From contig CAILVY010000274.1 in NCBI GenBank assembly GCA_903837785.1, forward strand, positions 1-53,183: DNA of 53,183 bases, written 5' to 3'. This document shows, piece by piece, positions 15,876-24,700 of this stretch. The stretch comes from Candidatus Hydrogenedentota bacterium. Lineage in GTDB: Bacteria > Hydrogenedentota > Hydrogenedentia > Hydrogenedentales > CAILVY01. Position numbers and translations under genes: made by a program. The notes under the pieces are model-generated. The model saw only the letters and a list, made by a program, of their open reading frames with translations, was not told the DNA's origin and searched no databases. How positions within the stretch are numbered: the stretch's first letter is position 1; the number at the start of each line of letters is the position of its first letter.

Positions 15876-16808
15876 ATGTCCAATAAAACCCGGCGTCAAT
15901 TCTTGCGCGACACCATGCTGGCCACCGGCGCGTTGGCGATGAGCCCGATGGCGGTTCATGCCCAGGACGCGGCTGCAAAGCCCGTGGACATGGCCATTGC
16001 ACGCTGGAAGAGCGCGCCCGACGCCGCCATGCCCGAAGTGGCCGCGAAGCTGACGCAGCAGGCGATCGAAGCGCTGGGAGGGATGAAGCGCTTTGTGAAG
16101 GCGGGCAATGTCGTGTGGATCAAGCCGAATATCGGCTGGGATCGCACGCCGGAGCAGGCCGCGAACACGAATCCGGACCTCGTGAAGGCGCTGGTTAAGA
16201 TGTGTTTCGAGGCGGGCGCCAAAAAGGTGAAAGTGGGCGACAACCCGTGCCACGACGCCGCGAAGAGCTATGCCAACAGCGGCATCGAGCAGGCGGTCAA
16301 GGATGCGGGCGGCGAGGTCATCTTCCTCGACAAGAACCGCTTCAAGGAGATGGAAATCGGCGGCGCGGTACTCAAGAGCATTCCAGTCTATCCGGAAATC
16401 GTCGAGTCGGATCTCGTGATCAGTTGCCCGATCACGAAGCATCACATGTCGACGACCGTCACCCTGTGCATGAAGAATTACATGGGCGTGATCGAGAACC
16501 GGCGCAAGTTCCATCAGGATCTGCCCGGCTGCATCCGCGACATGACCGCGTTCATGAAGCCGCGCCTCTCGCTGCTCGACGCCACGCGCATCCTCACGGA
16601 CCACGGCCCGACGGGCGGCGATCTCGCGGATGTGAAGCGCATGAACATTGTCGCGGCCGGCACGGACATTGTGGCGCTCGACGCGTTCGGCGCGGAGTTG
16701 CTGGGCCACAAGCCGGGCGACATCGGCACAGTGCTGGCCGGGCACGAAGCCAAGCTCGGCACGATGAACTACAAAGACCTGGTCCTGAAGGAGCTTGAAG
16801 TGGCGTGA
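15876..16808 (+). CDS. Tat-exported DUF362 domain protein
   Basis: This is a 310-residue protein with a perfect AAGGAGG ribosome site before the ATG. The N-terminus TRRQFLRD plus a hydrophobic stretch ending near AVHAQ is a Tat signal, which suggests export of a folded, possibly cofactor-bearing protein. The rest is a DUF362 domain (VWIKPNIGWDRTP, KVKVGDNPCHDAAKSYANSG, VISCPITKHHMSTTVTLCMKN, LLDATRILTDHGPTGG). DUF362 proteins often carry or accompany ferredoxin domains; this one has scattered cysteines but no C-x2-C-x2-C cluster. Its stop overlaps the GTG start of the polyferredoxin gene by four bases (GTGA), so the two are translationally coupled and probably act together in periplasmic electron transfer or Fe-S chemistry. 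The biochemical role of this family is not settled. Confidence 0.85.
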   Translation: MSNKTRRQFLRDTMLATGALAMSPMAVHAQDAAAKPVDMAIARWKSAPDAAMPEVAAKLTQQAIEALGGMKRFVKAGNVVWIKPNIGWDRTPEQAANTNPDLVKALVKMCFEAGAKKVKVGDNPCHDAAKSYANSGIEQAVKDAGGEVIFLDKNRFKEMEIGGAVLKSIPVYPEIVESDLVISCPITKHHMSTTVTLCMKNYMGVIENRRKFHQDLPGCIRDMTAFMKPRLSLLDATRILTDHGPTGGDLADVKRMNIVAAGTDIVALDAFGAELLGHKPGDIGTVLAGHEAKLGTMNYKDLVLKELEVA

Positions 16809-18484
16809 AGTTGCGTCGGCCCCGATCGTGGGTGCAGTGGCTCCGGAAACTGTGCCAGGGATTCTGCTTAGTACTGTTCTTGTGGCTGGTGCTGGCGGCG
16901 CGTTTCGGTGACGGAAAGTCCGCCAGCCCGCTCCTGAGCCTGTTCTTCGACCTCGATCCGCTGGTCTTTCTCAGCACGTTCCTGTCCACGCACGCCATCA
17001 CCAAGAGCCTGCTCTTCGCGTTGATCACGATCGTGGCGACGCTGTTGCTGGGCCGCGTGTTCTGCGGGTGGGTCTGTCCCCTGGGCGCGGCTCACGCGCT
17101 CGCAGGCTGGTTCCGCGCCAGGCGCAAGGGCAGGATTGTCGCCGAAACGCGTTCGCCCTGGCAGCGCGTGAAGTACATCACCTTCACCGCGTTCATCGTG
17201 ATGGCGGCGTTCGGCGTGCACTGGGTTGGCATACTTGATCCGATGCCGCTCTTCTACCGGAGCGTGACCACGGGCGTGCTCCCCGCCGCACAATATGCCG
17301 TGGAAGACACATCAACCTACCTCTATCGCGCGGACCCGCGGGTGGGCGGTGTGCGCGCCACCGCGTTCTCGGAGCCGGTCTATCAGTTCTTCCGGGACAA
17401 GGTCTTCCAGGTGGCCCGGCAGTCCTTCGACAACGGCACGCTCATCTCGCTGCTCTTCATCCTGATCGTCGCGCTGAATTTCGTGAAGCCGCGCTTCTGG
17501 TGCCGGTACATCTGCCCGCTTGGCGGCATGCTCGGCGCCCTCGCGCGCCGGCCCGTGATGCGCCTGCACAACGACCCGAAAACCTGCAAGAGCTGCGGCG
17601 TCTGCGCCATGAACTGCCCGGCGGCGGCCCAGCCCGACAAGCAGGGCGACTGGCTGCCGACCGAGTGCTTCGGCTGCTGGAATTGCGTCGCGTCGTGCAA
17701 GCAGGGCTCGCTGAGTTTCCGCTTCGAGCCGCCCTTTACCAAGGCCGAGACGGGCGCCATCGACTTCTCGCGCCGGATGACGCTGGCCGCCGGCATCGGC
17801 GGACTCGCGGCCATCGGCGGACTCCGCGTCGCGCCGCAGGGCCGCGACAAGCAGCCCTTCCCCGACACGCTCATCCGCCCGCCCGGCGCGCGCAAGGAAC
17901 GCGAGTTTGTGCAGCGCTGCCTTTCGTGCGGGGTGTGCATGCGCGCGTGCCCGACCAACGGGCTCCAACCCGCCTCGCTTGAGGCGGGCCTCGAAGGGCT
18001 GTGGACGCCGCGGCTCGTGCCGAAGATCGGCTACTGCCACTTCGAGTGCAACCTCTGCGGCCAGGTCTGCCCGACGGAAGCCATTCAGAAGCTCACCGTG
18101 CCGGAGAAGAAGCAGCTCAAGATCGGGCTGGCCACGTTCGACACGAGCCGCTGCCTCCCCCACAACTACGGCCGTGAATGCCTCGTCTGCGAGGAGCATT
18201 GCCCCGTCCCCAAGAAGGCCATTTACCTGGTCCCGAGGGAAACCACCCTTCGCGACGGCACGAAGAAGACGATCAAAGTGCCCTACGTCGATCCCGACCT
18301 CTGCACGGGCTGCGGCCTTTGCGAGTGGTCGTGTGTCTTCCAGGATCGCGCGGCCATTCGGGTGACCTCGGCCAACGAATCACGCCATCCGAACAACCAG
18401 CCCATCCTGCCCGGCGCTTACAGCGGCGCCGCCACCGGGACCTCCGGCACGTCCGGCAGCGGCGGTGACCCCTACGGCGGCTGA
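16805..18484 (+). CDS. Membrane-bound polyferredoxin, NapH/NosR/YccM-like 4Fe-4S protein
   Basis: A 559-residue protein starting at a GTG that overlaps the DUF362 stop. Membrane helices alternate with two membrane-face motifs typical of the NapH/NosR group, FCGWVCPLG (about 86-94) and CRYICPLG (about 231-238). The cluster motifs follow: CKSCGVCAMNC (about 260), CFGCWNCVASC (about 288), then an internal Tat-like SRRMTLAAGIGGLAAIGG segment (about 325). A second half then holds CLSCGVCMRACP, CNLCGQVCP, CLVCEEHCP and CTGCGLCEWSC. That is enough cysteine for at least four and perhaps six 4Fe-4S clusters. Relatives pass electrons from quinol to periplasmic reductases. The likely partner is the upstream DUF362 protein. 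The C-terminus ends in a Gly/Ser/Thr-rich tail. Confidence 0.9.
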   Translation: MKLRRPRSWVQWLRKLCQGFCLVLFLWLVLAARFGDGKSASPLLSLFFDLDPLVFLSTFLSTHAITKSLLFALITIVATLLLGRVFCGWVCPLGAAHALAGWFRARRKGRIVAETRSPWQRVKYITFTAFIVMAAFGVHWVGILDPMPLFYRSVTTGVLPAAQYAVEDTSTYLYRADPRVGGVRATAFSEPVYQFFRDKVFQVARQSFDNGTLISLLFILIVALNFVKPRFWCRYICPLGGMLGALARRPVMRLHNDPKTCKSCGVCAMNCPAAAQPDKQGDWLPTECFGCWNCVASCKQGSLSFRFEPPFTKAETGAIDFSRRMTLAAGIGGLAAIGGLRVAPQGRDKQPFPDTLIRPPGARKEREFVQRCLSCGVCMRACPTNGLQPASLEAGLEGLWTPRLVPKIGYCHFECNLCGQVCPTEAIQKLTVPEKKQLKIGLATFDTSRCLPHNYGRECLVCEEHCPVPKKAIYLVPRETTLRDGTKKTIKVPYVDPDLCTGCGLCEWSCVFQDRAAIRVTSANESRHPNNQPILPGAYSGAATGTSGTSGSGGDPYGG

Positions 18485-18508
18485 GCGCGGCACAACGTGG
18501 AGATGCCC

Positions 18509-19438
18509 ATGAGAAACGCCGTCCTTGCGGCATGCCTTGCCTTCTGGGTCTGCGGCGCTTCGGCGGACGCGCCGGTTCTTGCCCTGCACGAGATGGACAT
18601 GCATCTGCACGCAGGTCTCGAACGACGCCTGCCCATGAACGAATGGCTCGACCTCGCGGCCGCGCAGGGGCGCAAGGCCGTCCTTCTGCTCGACCACCTC
18701 GAACTGTATCGGCAGACGCCGGACGAGTATGTGCGCTGGGCCGCCAAGGATCATCTCAAGCCGTGGTACGCCATGGGCGCCGAGGGACATCGCCAGCTCT
18801 TCGCGGACTTCGACCAGGCCGCCGCGGGACGCAAGGACCTGCTCATCTTCAGAGGTTGGGAAATTGCCGAGTTCGAACTTGACGAAGGGCTCGAAACCGC
18901 GCCGATGGCCCTCGCGGAAGTCATCGGATGGCACATCTCCCCGCATCATCAGGAGAAGGCGCCCGACGGACGCCTGCTGCTCCGGCGCATCGAGCAGGTC
19001 AAGAACGTCCAGAAACAATTCCCCGTTCCCATGATCCTTTTCCACCCCTTTTCCATGCGCCTCGAACACCTCGATCGCAAGGCGAAGAAGGCGGGAAAGG
19101 ACCTCGCCTCGCTGCCCCCGGAGACGTTGCGCTTCTTCACGCCGGCCGAGCAGAATGAGGTCATTCGCGTCCTTAAGAACACCTCCATTTACATCGAAAT
19201 GCCGCTTGATGTCGTCGCGTACTGGGATATCCCCGCCGCCCGCGAGGCCATCATTGCCGACGTGAAACCGCTCGCGGACGCCGGCGTCAAGTTCACAGTT
19301 TCGACCGACGCCCACGGCATCGGCGATCAGACGCGCCCCTTCCAGCCCGAACGCTATTGCGAGCCCTGCGGCATCACCCCCGATAACGCCAACGCCCTGC
19401 TCCGCGAACTCCTCGCGCGTCGCGCCAAACAGCCCTGA
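18509..19438 (+). CDS. Secreted PHP-domain metal-dependent hydrolase-like protein
   Basis: About 309 residues from the ATG at 18509, chosen because GGAG lies six bases upstream and a signal peptide (MRNAVLAACLAFWVCGASA) follows directly. PHP metal-binding motifs are visible: HEMDMHLHAG near the N-terminus, LLDHLE, FHPF in the middle and the C-terminal VSTDAHGIGD. PHP domains coordinate a multi-metal site and act as phosphoesterases in cytoplasmic proteins; exported versions are poorly characterised. The gene starts 24 bases after the polyferredoxin stop and is the third gene of that operon, which hints at a linked function. Substrate is unknown. Confidence 0.75.
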   Translation: MRNAVLAACLAFWVCGASADAPVLALHEMDMHLHAGLERRLPMNEWLDLAAAQGRKAVLLLDHLELYRQTPDEYVRWAAKDHLKPWYAMGAEGHRQLFADFDQAAAGRKDLLIFRGWEIAEFELDEGLETAPMALAEVIGWHISPHHQEKAPDGRLLLRRIEQVKNVQKQFPVPMILFHPFSMRLEHLDRKAKKAGKDLASLPPETLRFFTPAEQNEVIRVLKNTSIYIEMPLDVVAYWDIPAAREAIIADVKPLADAGVKFTVSTDAHGIGDQTRPFQPERYCEPCGITPDNANALLRELLARRAKQP

Positions 19439-19461
19439 CCCTTCCTAATCCCGCCGGGGCC

Positions 19462-21471
19462 TCAGACGCGGATGGGCAGCACCATGAAGGGAATGCCGCG
19501 GCTGTAGAGCTTCCGCTGCACGGCGAACACGATGTAGTTGTGCAGCCATCGCGAGAGCAGCGTGTCCTCGGGAAACACGATTTGCCCCCCAAAGAACACA
19601 TGATTCGGAAAGCGTTCCTGAATCTGCGGCACGAGGGCGTTCACTTCTTCCACGATGTCCGTCCCGAGGGCATAGAAACGCTCGGCGTGAATGCCCTGAT
19701 TCTTCATGAACGCAACATAACGATCCAACTCTGAGCGAACGTGGTTTTCGAGATGCCCGATCTCGTCGCTGCCTTTGAAGTTGCCGGCATCCACGATGCC
19801 CACTTGCACAAAGGCGTAATTCTTGAAGGAATCGCCGAAGAGCCGGACGATGCCGAACAACGTGTGCAAACCGAGGCCGTTGAAACCGTTCACCAGCACG
19901 ACTGCGGTCTTCCCGTCGGGATAATACGGCGGCGCTTCTTGTTGCACGGGTTTAAGCGGGCTTGCGGCGCCGGCCGCGGGCTCAGCGGCGGACACGAGCA
20001 CGTCCAGACGCTGGAGCAGTTTGTACGTGTGATTGTAGTGCCGCCGGATCATGATCGCGAGCGTAACCAGGGCGCCCGTGAACACCAGGGTGATCCAGCC
20101 GCCTTCCGTGAACTTGATCGTGGACACGCAGATGAGGATGAAGCTCGTCAGCGCAAAGCCGAGCCCGTTGATGGCGATGCCGGTCTTCCAGCGGCGCGGT
20201 TCGTGCTCGCGCGCTTTCCACCAGTACCGGACCATGCCGAAGGTGGCCAGAACAAACGTGATGAAGACCGTGATGCTGTACAACACGATAAGGTAGGAAA
20301 CCCGGCCCTGGCTGAGTACCAGTGTCAGAAACGCCGTGCCGCCCATCAACAGCACGCCGTTCTGCGTCACCAGACGGTCGCTCAACATGGCAAACTTGCT
20401 CGGGAACCAGCGGTCGAGCGCCATGTTCGCCAGAACGCGCGGCCCGCCGAAGAAGCCCGCCTGTGCCGCGACAAAGAGGATGGCCGCCTCCGAGATGAGC
20501 GTGATCAGGACGAAGGCGTTGGACGGGCCCGTCCCCCAGCTTCCCGTGATGTTCTCGAGGAAAACCGCGTTCAGCGTCTTGCCGTGCGCCTCTTTGACGT
20601 CGCACAGCAGGTAGGCAATCATAAGGCCGACCACCATGAACACGAGCGAAGACGCCATGTAAACCATGGTGCGTTTGCCCGTCTTGACGCGGGGCTCGCG
20701 CAGCATGGGCAGGCCATTGCTCACCGCCTCGATTCCCGTGTACGTGCCCGCGCCCAGGCTGTAGGCGCGCAGGATGATCACAAACAAACCCATCACCCCC
20801 ACTTGCGAAGTGACACCCTGCACCTGCAAGACCGTGTTGTTCGCCACCTCCCCAAAACGGCCGGCGTGAAGCACCATGGCATAGACGACCGCAAACACGT
20901 GCGTGATGACAAAGACCAGGAAGACCGGCACAAGCGGCATCACGCTCTCTTTCACCCCGCGCATGTTCAGCGTCGTCAGCAGGAGGATGCTGCCAATCTC
21001 CGCCCAGACCTTGTAGTGATGATATTCCATGGGCACGTAGCTGAACACGGCATCGCCGCCCGCCGCGATCGAGAGCGAAATCGTCAGCGCATAGTCGATG
21101 AGCAGGGCACAGCCCGAAACCATGCCCAGAAACGGGTTGAGCAACTGACTCGCCACAAGATAGCCGCCGCCGCCCGTCGGGAATCGCTCGATCACCTGCG
21201 AGTAGCAGGTGCTGATCACGACAACCGTAAATGCCGTGGCCAGCGCCACAAACAGCGAGAGATGCGTGTGTTCCCCGAGCCGTGCAAAGGCTTCCGGGGG
21301 GCCGTAGCAGGAGGACGACAATCCGTCCGCCCCGATGCCTACCCATGCGAAAAAGGCGATTAGAGAAAGTTTGTGAAAAACTTCCGTGTCGTTGACGCTG
21401 CGGGCTCCGCCAATAATCAGTCTGCGGAACCATTCAATTAGTGAGGAAGGCTCATCCGAAGATGTTGACAT
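19462..21471 (-). CDS. APC-superfamily permease, KimA-like potassium/amino acid transporter with cytoplasmic tail
   Basis: A 669-residue protein with about 12 membrane helices (residues about 35-485) followed by a soluble C-terminal domain of about 180 residues. The segments GADGLSSSCYG, FPTGGGGYLVASQLL, DYALTISLSIAAGGDAVFSY and LNMRGVKESV match the KimA/YdaO branch of APC transporters, proton-coupled potassium importers in Firmicutes. The soluble tail (from about VVLVNGFNGLG) fits the regulatory UspA-like tail of that group. A role in potassium uptake is therefore the best guess, with amino acid transport as the alternative. The ATG at 21471 has no strong ribosome site. The promoter carries a dyad between -35 and -10. 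The gene converges on the PHP gene with a 23-base gap. Confidence 0.8.
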   Translation of the reverse strand: MSTSSDEPSSLIEWFRRLIIGGARSVNDTEVFHKLSLIAFFAWVGIGADGLSSSCYGPPEAFARLGEHTHLSLFVALATAFTVVVISTCYSQVIERFPTGGGGYLVASQLLNPFLGMVSGCALLIDYALTISLSIAAGGDAVFSYVPMEYHHYKVWAEIGSILLLTTLNMRGVKESVMPLVPVFLVFVITHVFAVVYAMVLHAGRFGEVANNTVLQVQGVTSQVGVMGLFVIILRAYSLGAGTYTGIEAVSNGLPMLREPRVKTGKRTMVYMASSLVFMVVGLMIAYLLCDVKEAHGKTLNAVFLENITGSWGTGPSNAFVLITLISEAAILFVAAQAGFFGGPRVLANMALDRWFPSKFAMLSDRLVTQNGVLLMGGTAFLTLVLSQGRVSYLIVLYSITVFITFVLATFGMVRYWWKAREHEPRRWKTGIAINGLGFALTSFILICVSTIKFTEGGWITLVFTGALVTLAIMIRRHYNHTYKLLQRLDVLVSAAEPAAGAASPLKPVQQEAPPYYPDGKTAVVLVNGFNGLGLHTLFGIVRLFGDSFKNYAFVQVGIVDAGNFKGSDEIGHLENHVRSELDRYVAFMKNQGIHAERFYALGTDIVEEVNALVPQIQERFPNHVFFGGQIVFPEDTLLSRWLHNYIVFAVQRKLYSRGIPFMVLPIRV

Positions 21472-21535
21472 ACAGGTACGAATCGCACTCCAAAATGCCC
21501 AGATTCAAAGGGCAACAGCACACCCCAGAAAGGGT

Positions 21536-21565
21536 AGTGTAACAATTTCCTGAAGAATTGTGCAA
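21536..21565 (-). promoter_or_regulatory. Promoter of the KimA-like permease gene
   Basis: On the minus strand TTGCAC (21565-21560), an 18-base spacer, then TACACT (21541-21536). The spacer contains a symmetrical sequence listed separately. Predicted leader is about 57 nt, too short for the large cyclic-di-AMP riboswitch that controls some kimA genes. Confidence 0.6.
21542..21561. promoter_or_regulatory. Dyad symmetry inside the permease promoter, possible operator
   Basis: ACAATT-N8-AATTGT: perfect 6-base arms at 21542-21547 and 21556-21561 occupy the whole spacer between -35 and -10. A dimeric repressor bound here would block RNA polymerase. The regulator is not identifiable from this window. 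Confidence 0.45.
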
Positions 21566-21747
21566 AAAGGGATGGGCGGGTGGGGTTACCCTCCCGGAAG
21601 GCAGGAAGTCTATGGCAGCGGCAACATGGCTAAGTCTCTCCTTATCCTGAACGTGTTATGCATACTTCTTCCGGCCGGACCCAAGCCGCCGGGCTGATTC
21701 CCGTACCCGCTTTGCGGTAGGCTGTCCGAAACGGAGGCGGGAACGCG

Positions 21748-24700
21748 ATGTCAGGCAATCGTTTGCGGGTACAGTGCTTGCTTATGCTGGCGGCCACGTT
21801 GGGCGCCGTGTGTGCCAGCGGGGAACCCATCAAACAAGAACGCATGGCCGCTTGGCGCTTTGCCCTTGCAGGCACGGAAGAGGCGCACGGGAACAGCTAT
21901 GTGGCCACGTATGCCCGCGACAAGACGCTCTATATGGACGTGTATGCCCTCGCGAAGTTCCTTGTCAGCATCGAATCGGACGCACAGACGCACGGGCCGG
22001 ACGCCGTCGAGAGCGTCGAGGACTTTCCGGGCGGGGTCAGGGCACGCTTCCGCATTGACGCGGTGCAGATCGAGACGGAGTTGACACCCCTGATGCTCGG
22101 CGCCGACCCGGACCGCTGGGACGGCGCGGTCCTGTACACAGTTCGCACAACTCCAGAGACGCCGATTGTCGTCCGATGCGGCGGCGGCAACTTCCTGAAC
22201 AAGGGTACTCCGAAGTGGCGCGACACTCCCGAAATCGGCGAAGTGGGCGATCTAGTCCGGCTGGATGCTGCCGCCGCGCTGCTGCAAAGCAAGGCGCATC
22301 CCCTCTCCGTGGCTCTGGCCACTTCCGGCGTCCCAAGTGTCCTGCCCGGAGATCACGGCGGCCAACAACTCGTCGTCCGAATGGCCAACGGGGCGGGACA
22401 TATCCTCGCCGCGTTCGCGGCGAAGCCGGAGGATGCGGCGGCGCTGGCGAAGAGCGAGGCCGTCGCGGCGCGGGCGGAGGTCACCCGTTTCTACGAGGCC
22501 CTGCTGACGAACCGCATCGCAACGCCCGAAGCGGCGCTGGACGCGGCGTTCCGCAGTGCCCTGTACACGCTCGAATACAACTGGGTGCCGCCCTACGGCT
22601 GGAATGAGTGCATCCAGCATTGGCTGGCGCTCTGGCATATGCAGCACACCGCCGGGGCCGAGTGGATCGGACAGGCGGATCGCGCGCGCGCCTGCAACAT
22701 CACCACCGCGGAGCATCTCCTGCCGAACGGCGCCGCCCCTCAGTTCTTTCCGGGCGGGCAAACCCACCGCGACTTCGGCGGTTCGAACCAGTTCTTCGCC
22801 TGGCAGTTGCGCCACTACTGGCATCAGACCGGAGACCTCGGCTTCGTAAAGCAGGTGGCCCCGGCGCTCGATCGGGTCCTCGCGGAGACCTATGCCGAAA
22901 GCGACCCGGATCACGACGGCCTGCTCGCCTGGGGACAGCAGATCGGCAATCAGGAGGACTACGTTTCCACGCCGTTCAACGGCACGACGCCCACGATCGA
23001 AGGCATCAACATGCTGCGCACGCGAGCGGAGTTCGCCCGGGCCCTGGACGATCCCGCGACGGCGGAAATCCTGGAGAAGCGGGCGCTCTCGGCCGAAGCG
23101 CGGCTCCGTGAGCAGTTGTGGGTGCCGGAGCTCGGACGCTTCGCCTTCTTCCGCGATCCGATGGGCGTGGCGCGCCTGGACGGCCAGTATCACACGTTGC
23201 TCTATCCGGGACTTTGGGACGTCGCCGGCCCGCTCGATACGTGGACGAGCCTGCGGCACTTGCGCGACCGGCTCACGGGCGCGGGCGGCGAGGTCTATTG
23301 CTCGAACAATTTCCCGAATCACGTGGGCGGCACGTGGGGCATGCAGGCGGGCGCGGCGCAACAGCCCTGGGCCGCCTGGGCGTTCGCTGCCGCGGGATTG
23401 CGGAATGAAACCTGCCGCCCGTTGCTGGCCGCGGCGCGTTGGGCGATGGATGAAAACCACCGCGGAAGCTGGCCGGAAATCTGCACGGAACCTTGTGCGG
23501 CCTACTTCTCGCCGCCTGCCGGACTCTTCGTCGCCGCCGTGGCCGAAGCGCTGTTCGGACTGCACGTGGACCGCCCGGCGGGCGCGCTTACTGTGGCGCC
23601 TTCGTTCCCCGATGCGTGGCCTTCCGCCAGGATCGCCGTCGCAGAGTACGCGGCGAAATACGCGCGGGAGGGAAACACGTTGAAGTATGCTGTCCGCAGC
23701 AAGGCTTCCCTGGCGCGGAAAATCCGCTGGAAACTGCCGCCCGCCCGGATGCTTCGCGTGCTCGTGGATGAGCAACCCGTCGGCTACAGGCTGGAACCCG
23801 GCGTCGAGGGCGTGACGCTGGCACTGGACATCCCGCCCGCCAACGAAACCGCGCTCCTCATCGAATTCGAGCCGGCCCCGTACACAATCGACGCGCCCAA
23901 GTCGCTCGCGGAAGGCGAATGCCTCGACGCGCATCTCCAGGGGATGGCATCTGTGATCGGCGTGGCCGACCCCTGCGGCCTGCTGAACGAATTCAGCACA
24001 ACGGGCGCAGCGGTCCATGCTGAATTGAAGACCGGCTTGCTCGATGAATATGCCGGATATGGACGCCTCGGGCAAATGAATTTTGCACGGCGCACGTTCT
24101 TCCTGCGCTGCGGCATCGGCGGCGGCGCCGAGTTCTATGCGCCCATCGACATTGCCGTGCTGCCCCGTTTTGAGGCCTCGGGCGCGGAACTGGCCCACGA
24201 CGGCATGGCGCGCTTCCGAGTACACAACAACACGGACACGCCGTCGCGGGGCGGCGCGCTGCTGCGTGTGGCGCGGATTGAGCTCCCCGTTGAGCTCGAT
24301 CTTCCGCCGCGCGCGGACGCGAAATTGCAGGTTCCCATTCCGAAGAACCTGATCGCGCTGCTGTCGCCCGGAGACAACCGCTCAGAACTGCTTCTGCCAA
24401 ACGGCGGCTCCTGCAGCACGATGCTCGACGCCTCCGGGTTCTTTGCCGAGGAGGCAACGCTCCGGGACTATGCCGCGGCGCGCATCGAGTGCCTGCCGCT
24501 CCCGGAACAGGACCTCGTGCCGGACACGGAATGGCGCGCGCTTCGCACGTGGTACGCCTACCTGCATTACCCGTGGGCCGGCGCCAAGCCGCCGCTGGAG
24601 ACCGTAGGCAATCAACAGGAATTGCGGGCGGACGGCCTGCCCCAAGTCCGTTTCCAGTTGCCCGGACGCCGTTTTGTGCCCGTGTCGTGGCGCGCCCATC

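Noticed and set aside
21472-21535. A cyclic-di-AMP riboswitch before the KimA-like gene
   Set aside because: The predicted leader is only about 57 nt, too short for that class, and no conserved core is visible.
22252-24225. A 657-codon minus-strand frame opposite the six-hairpin glycosidase
   Set aside because: Composition is typical of antisense shadows and the plus-strand gene is supported by signal peptide, ribosome site and fold.
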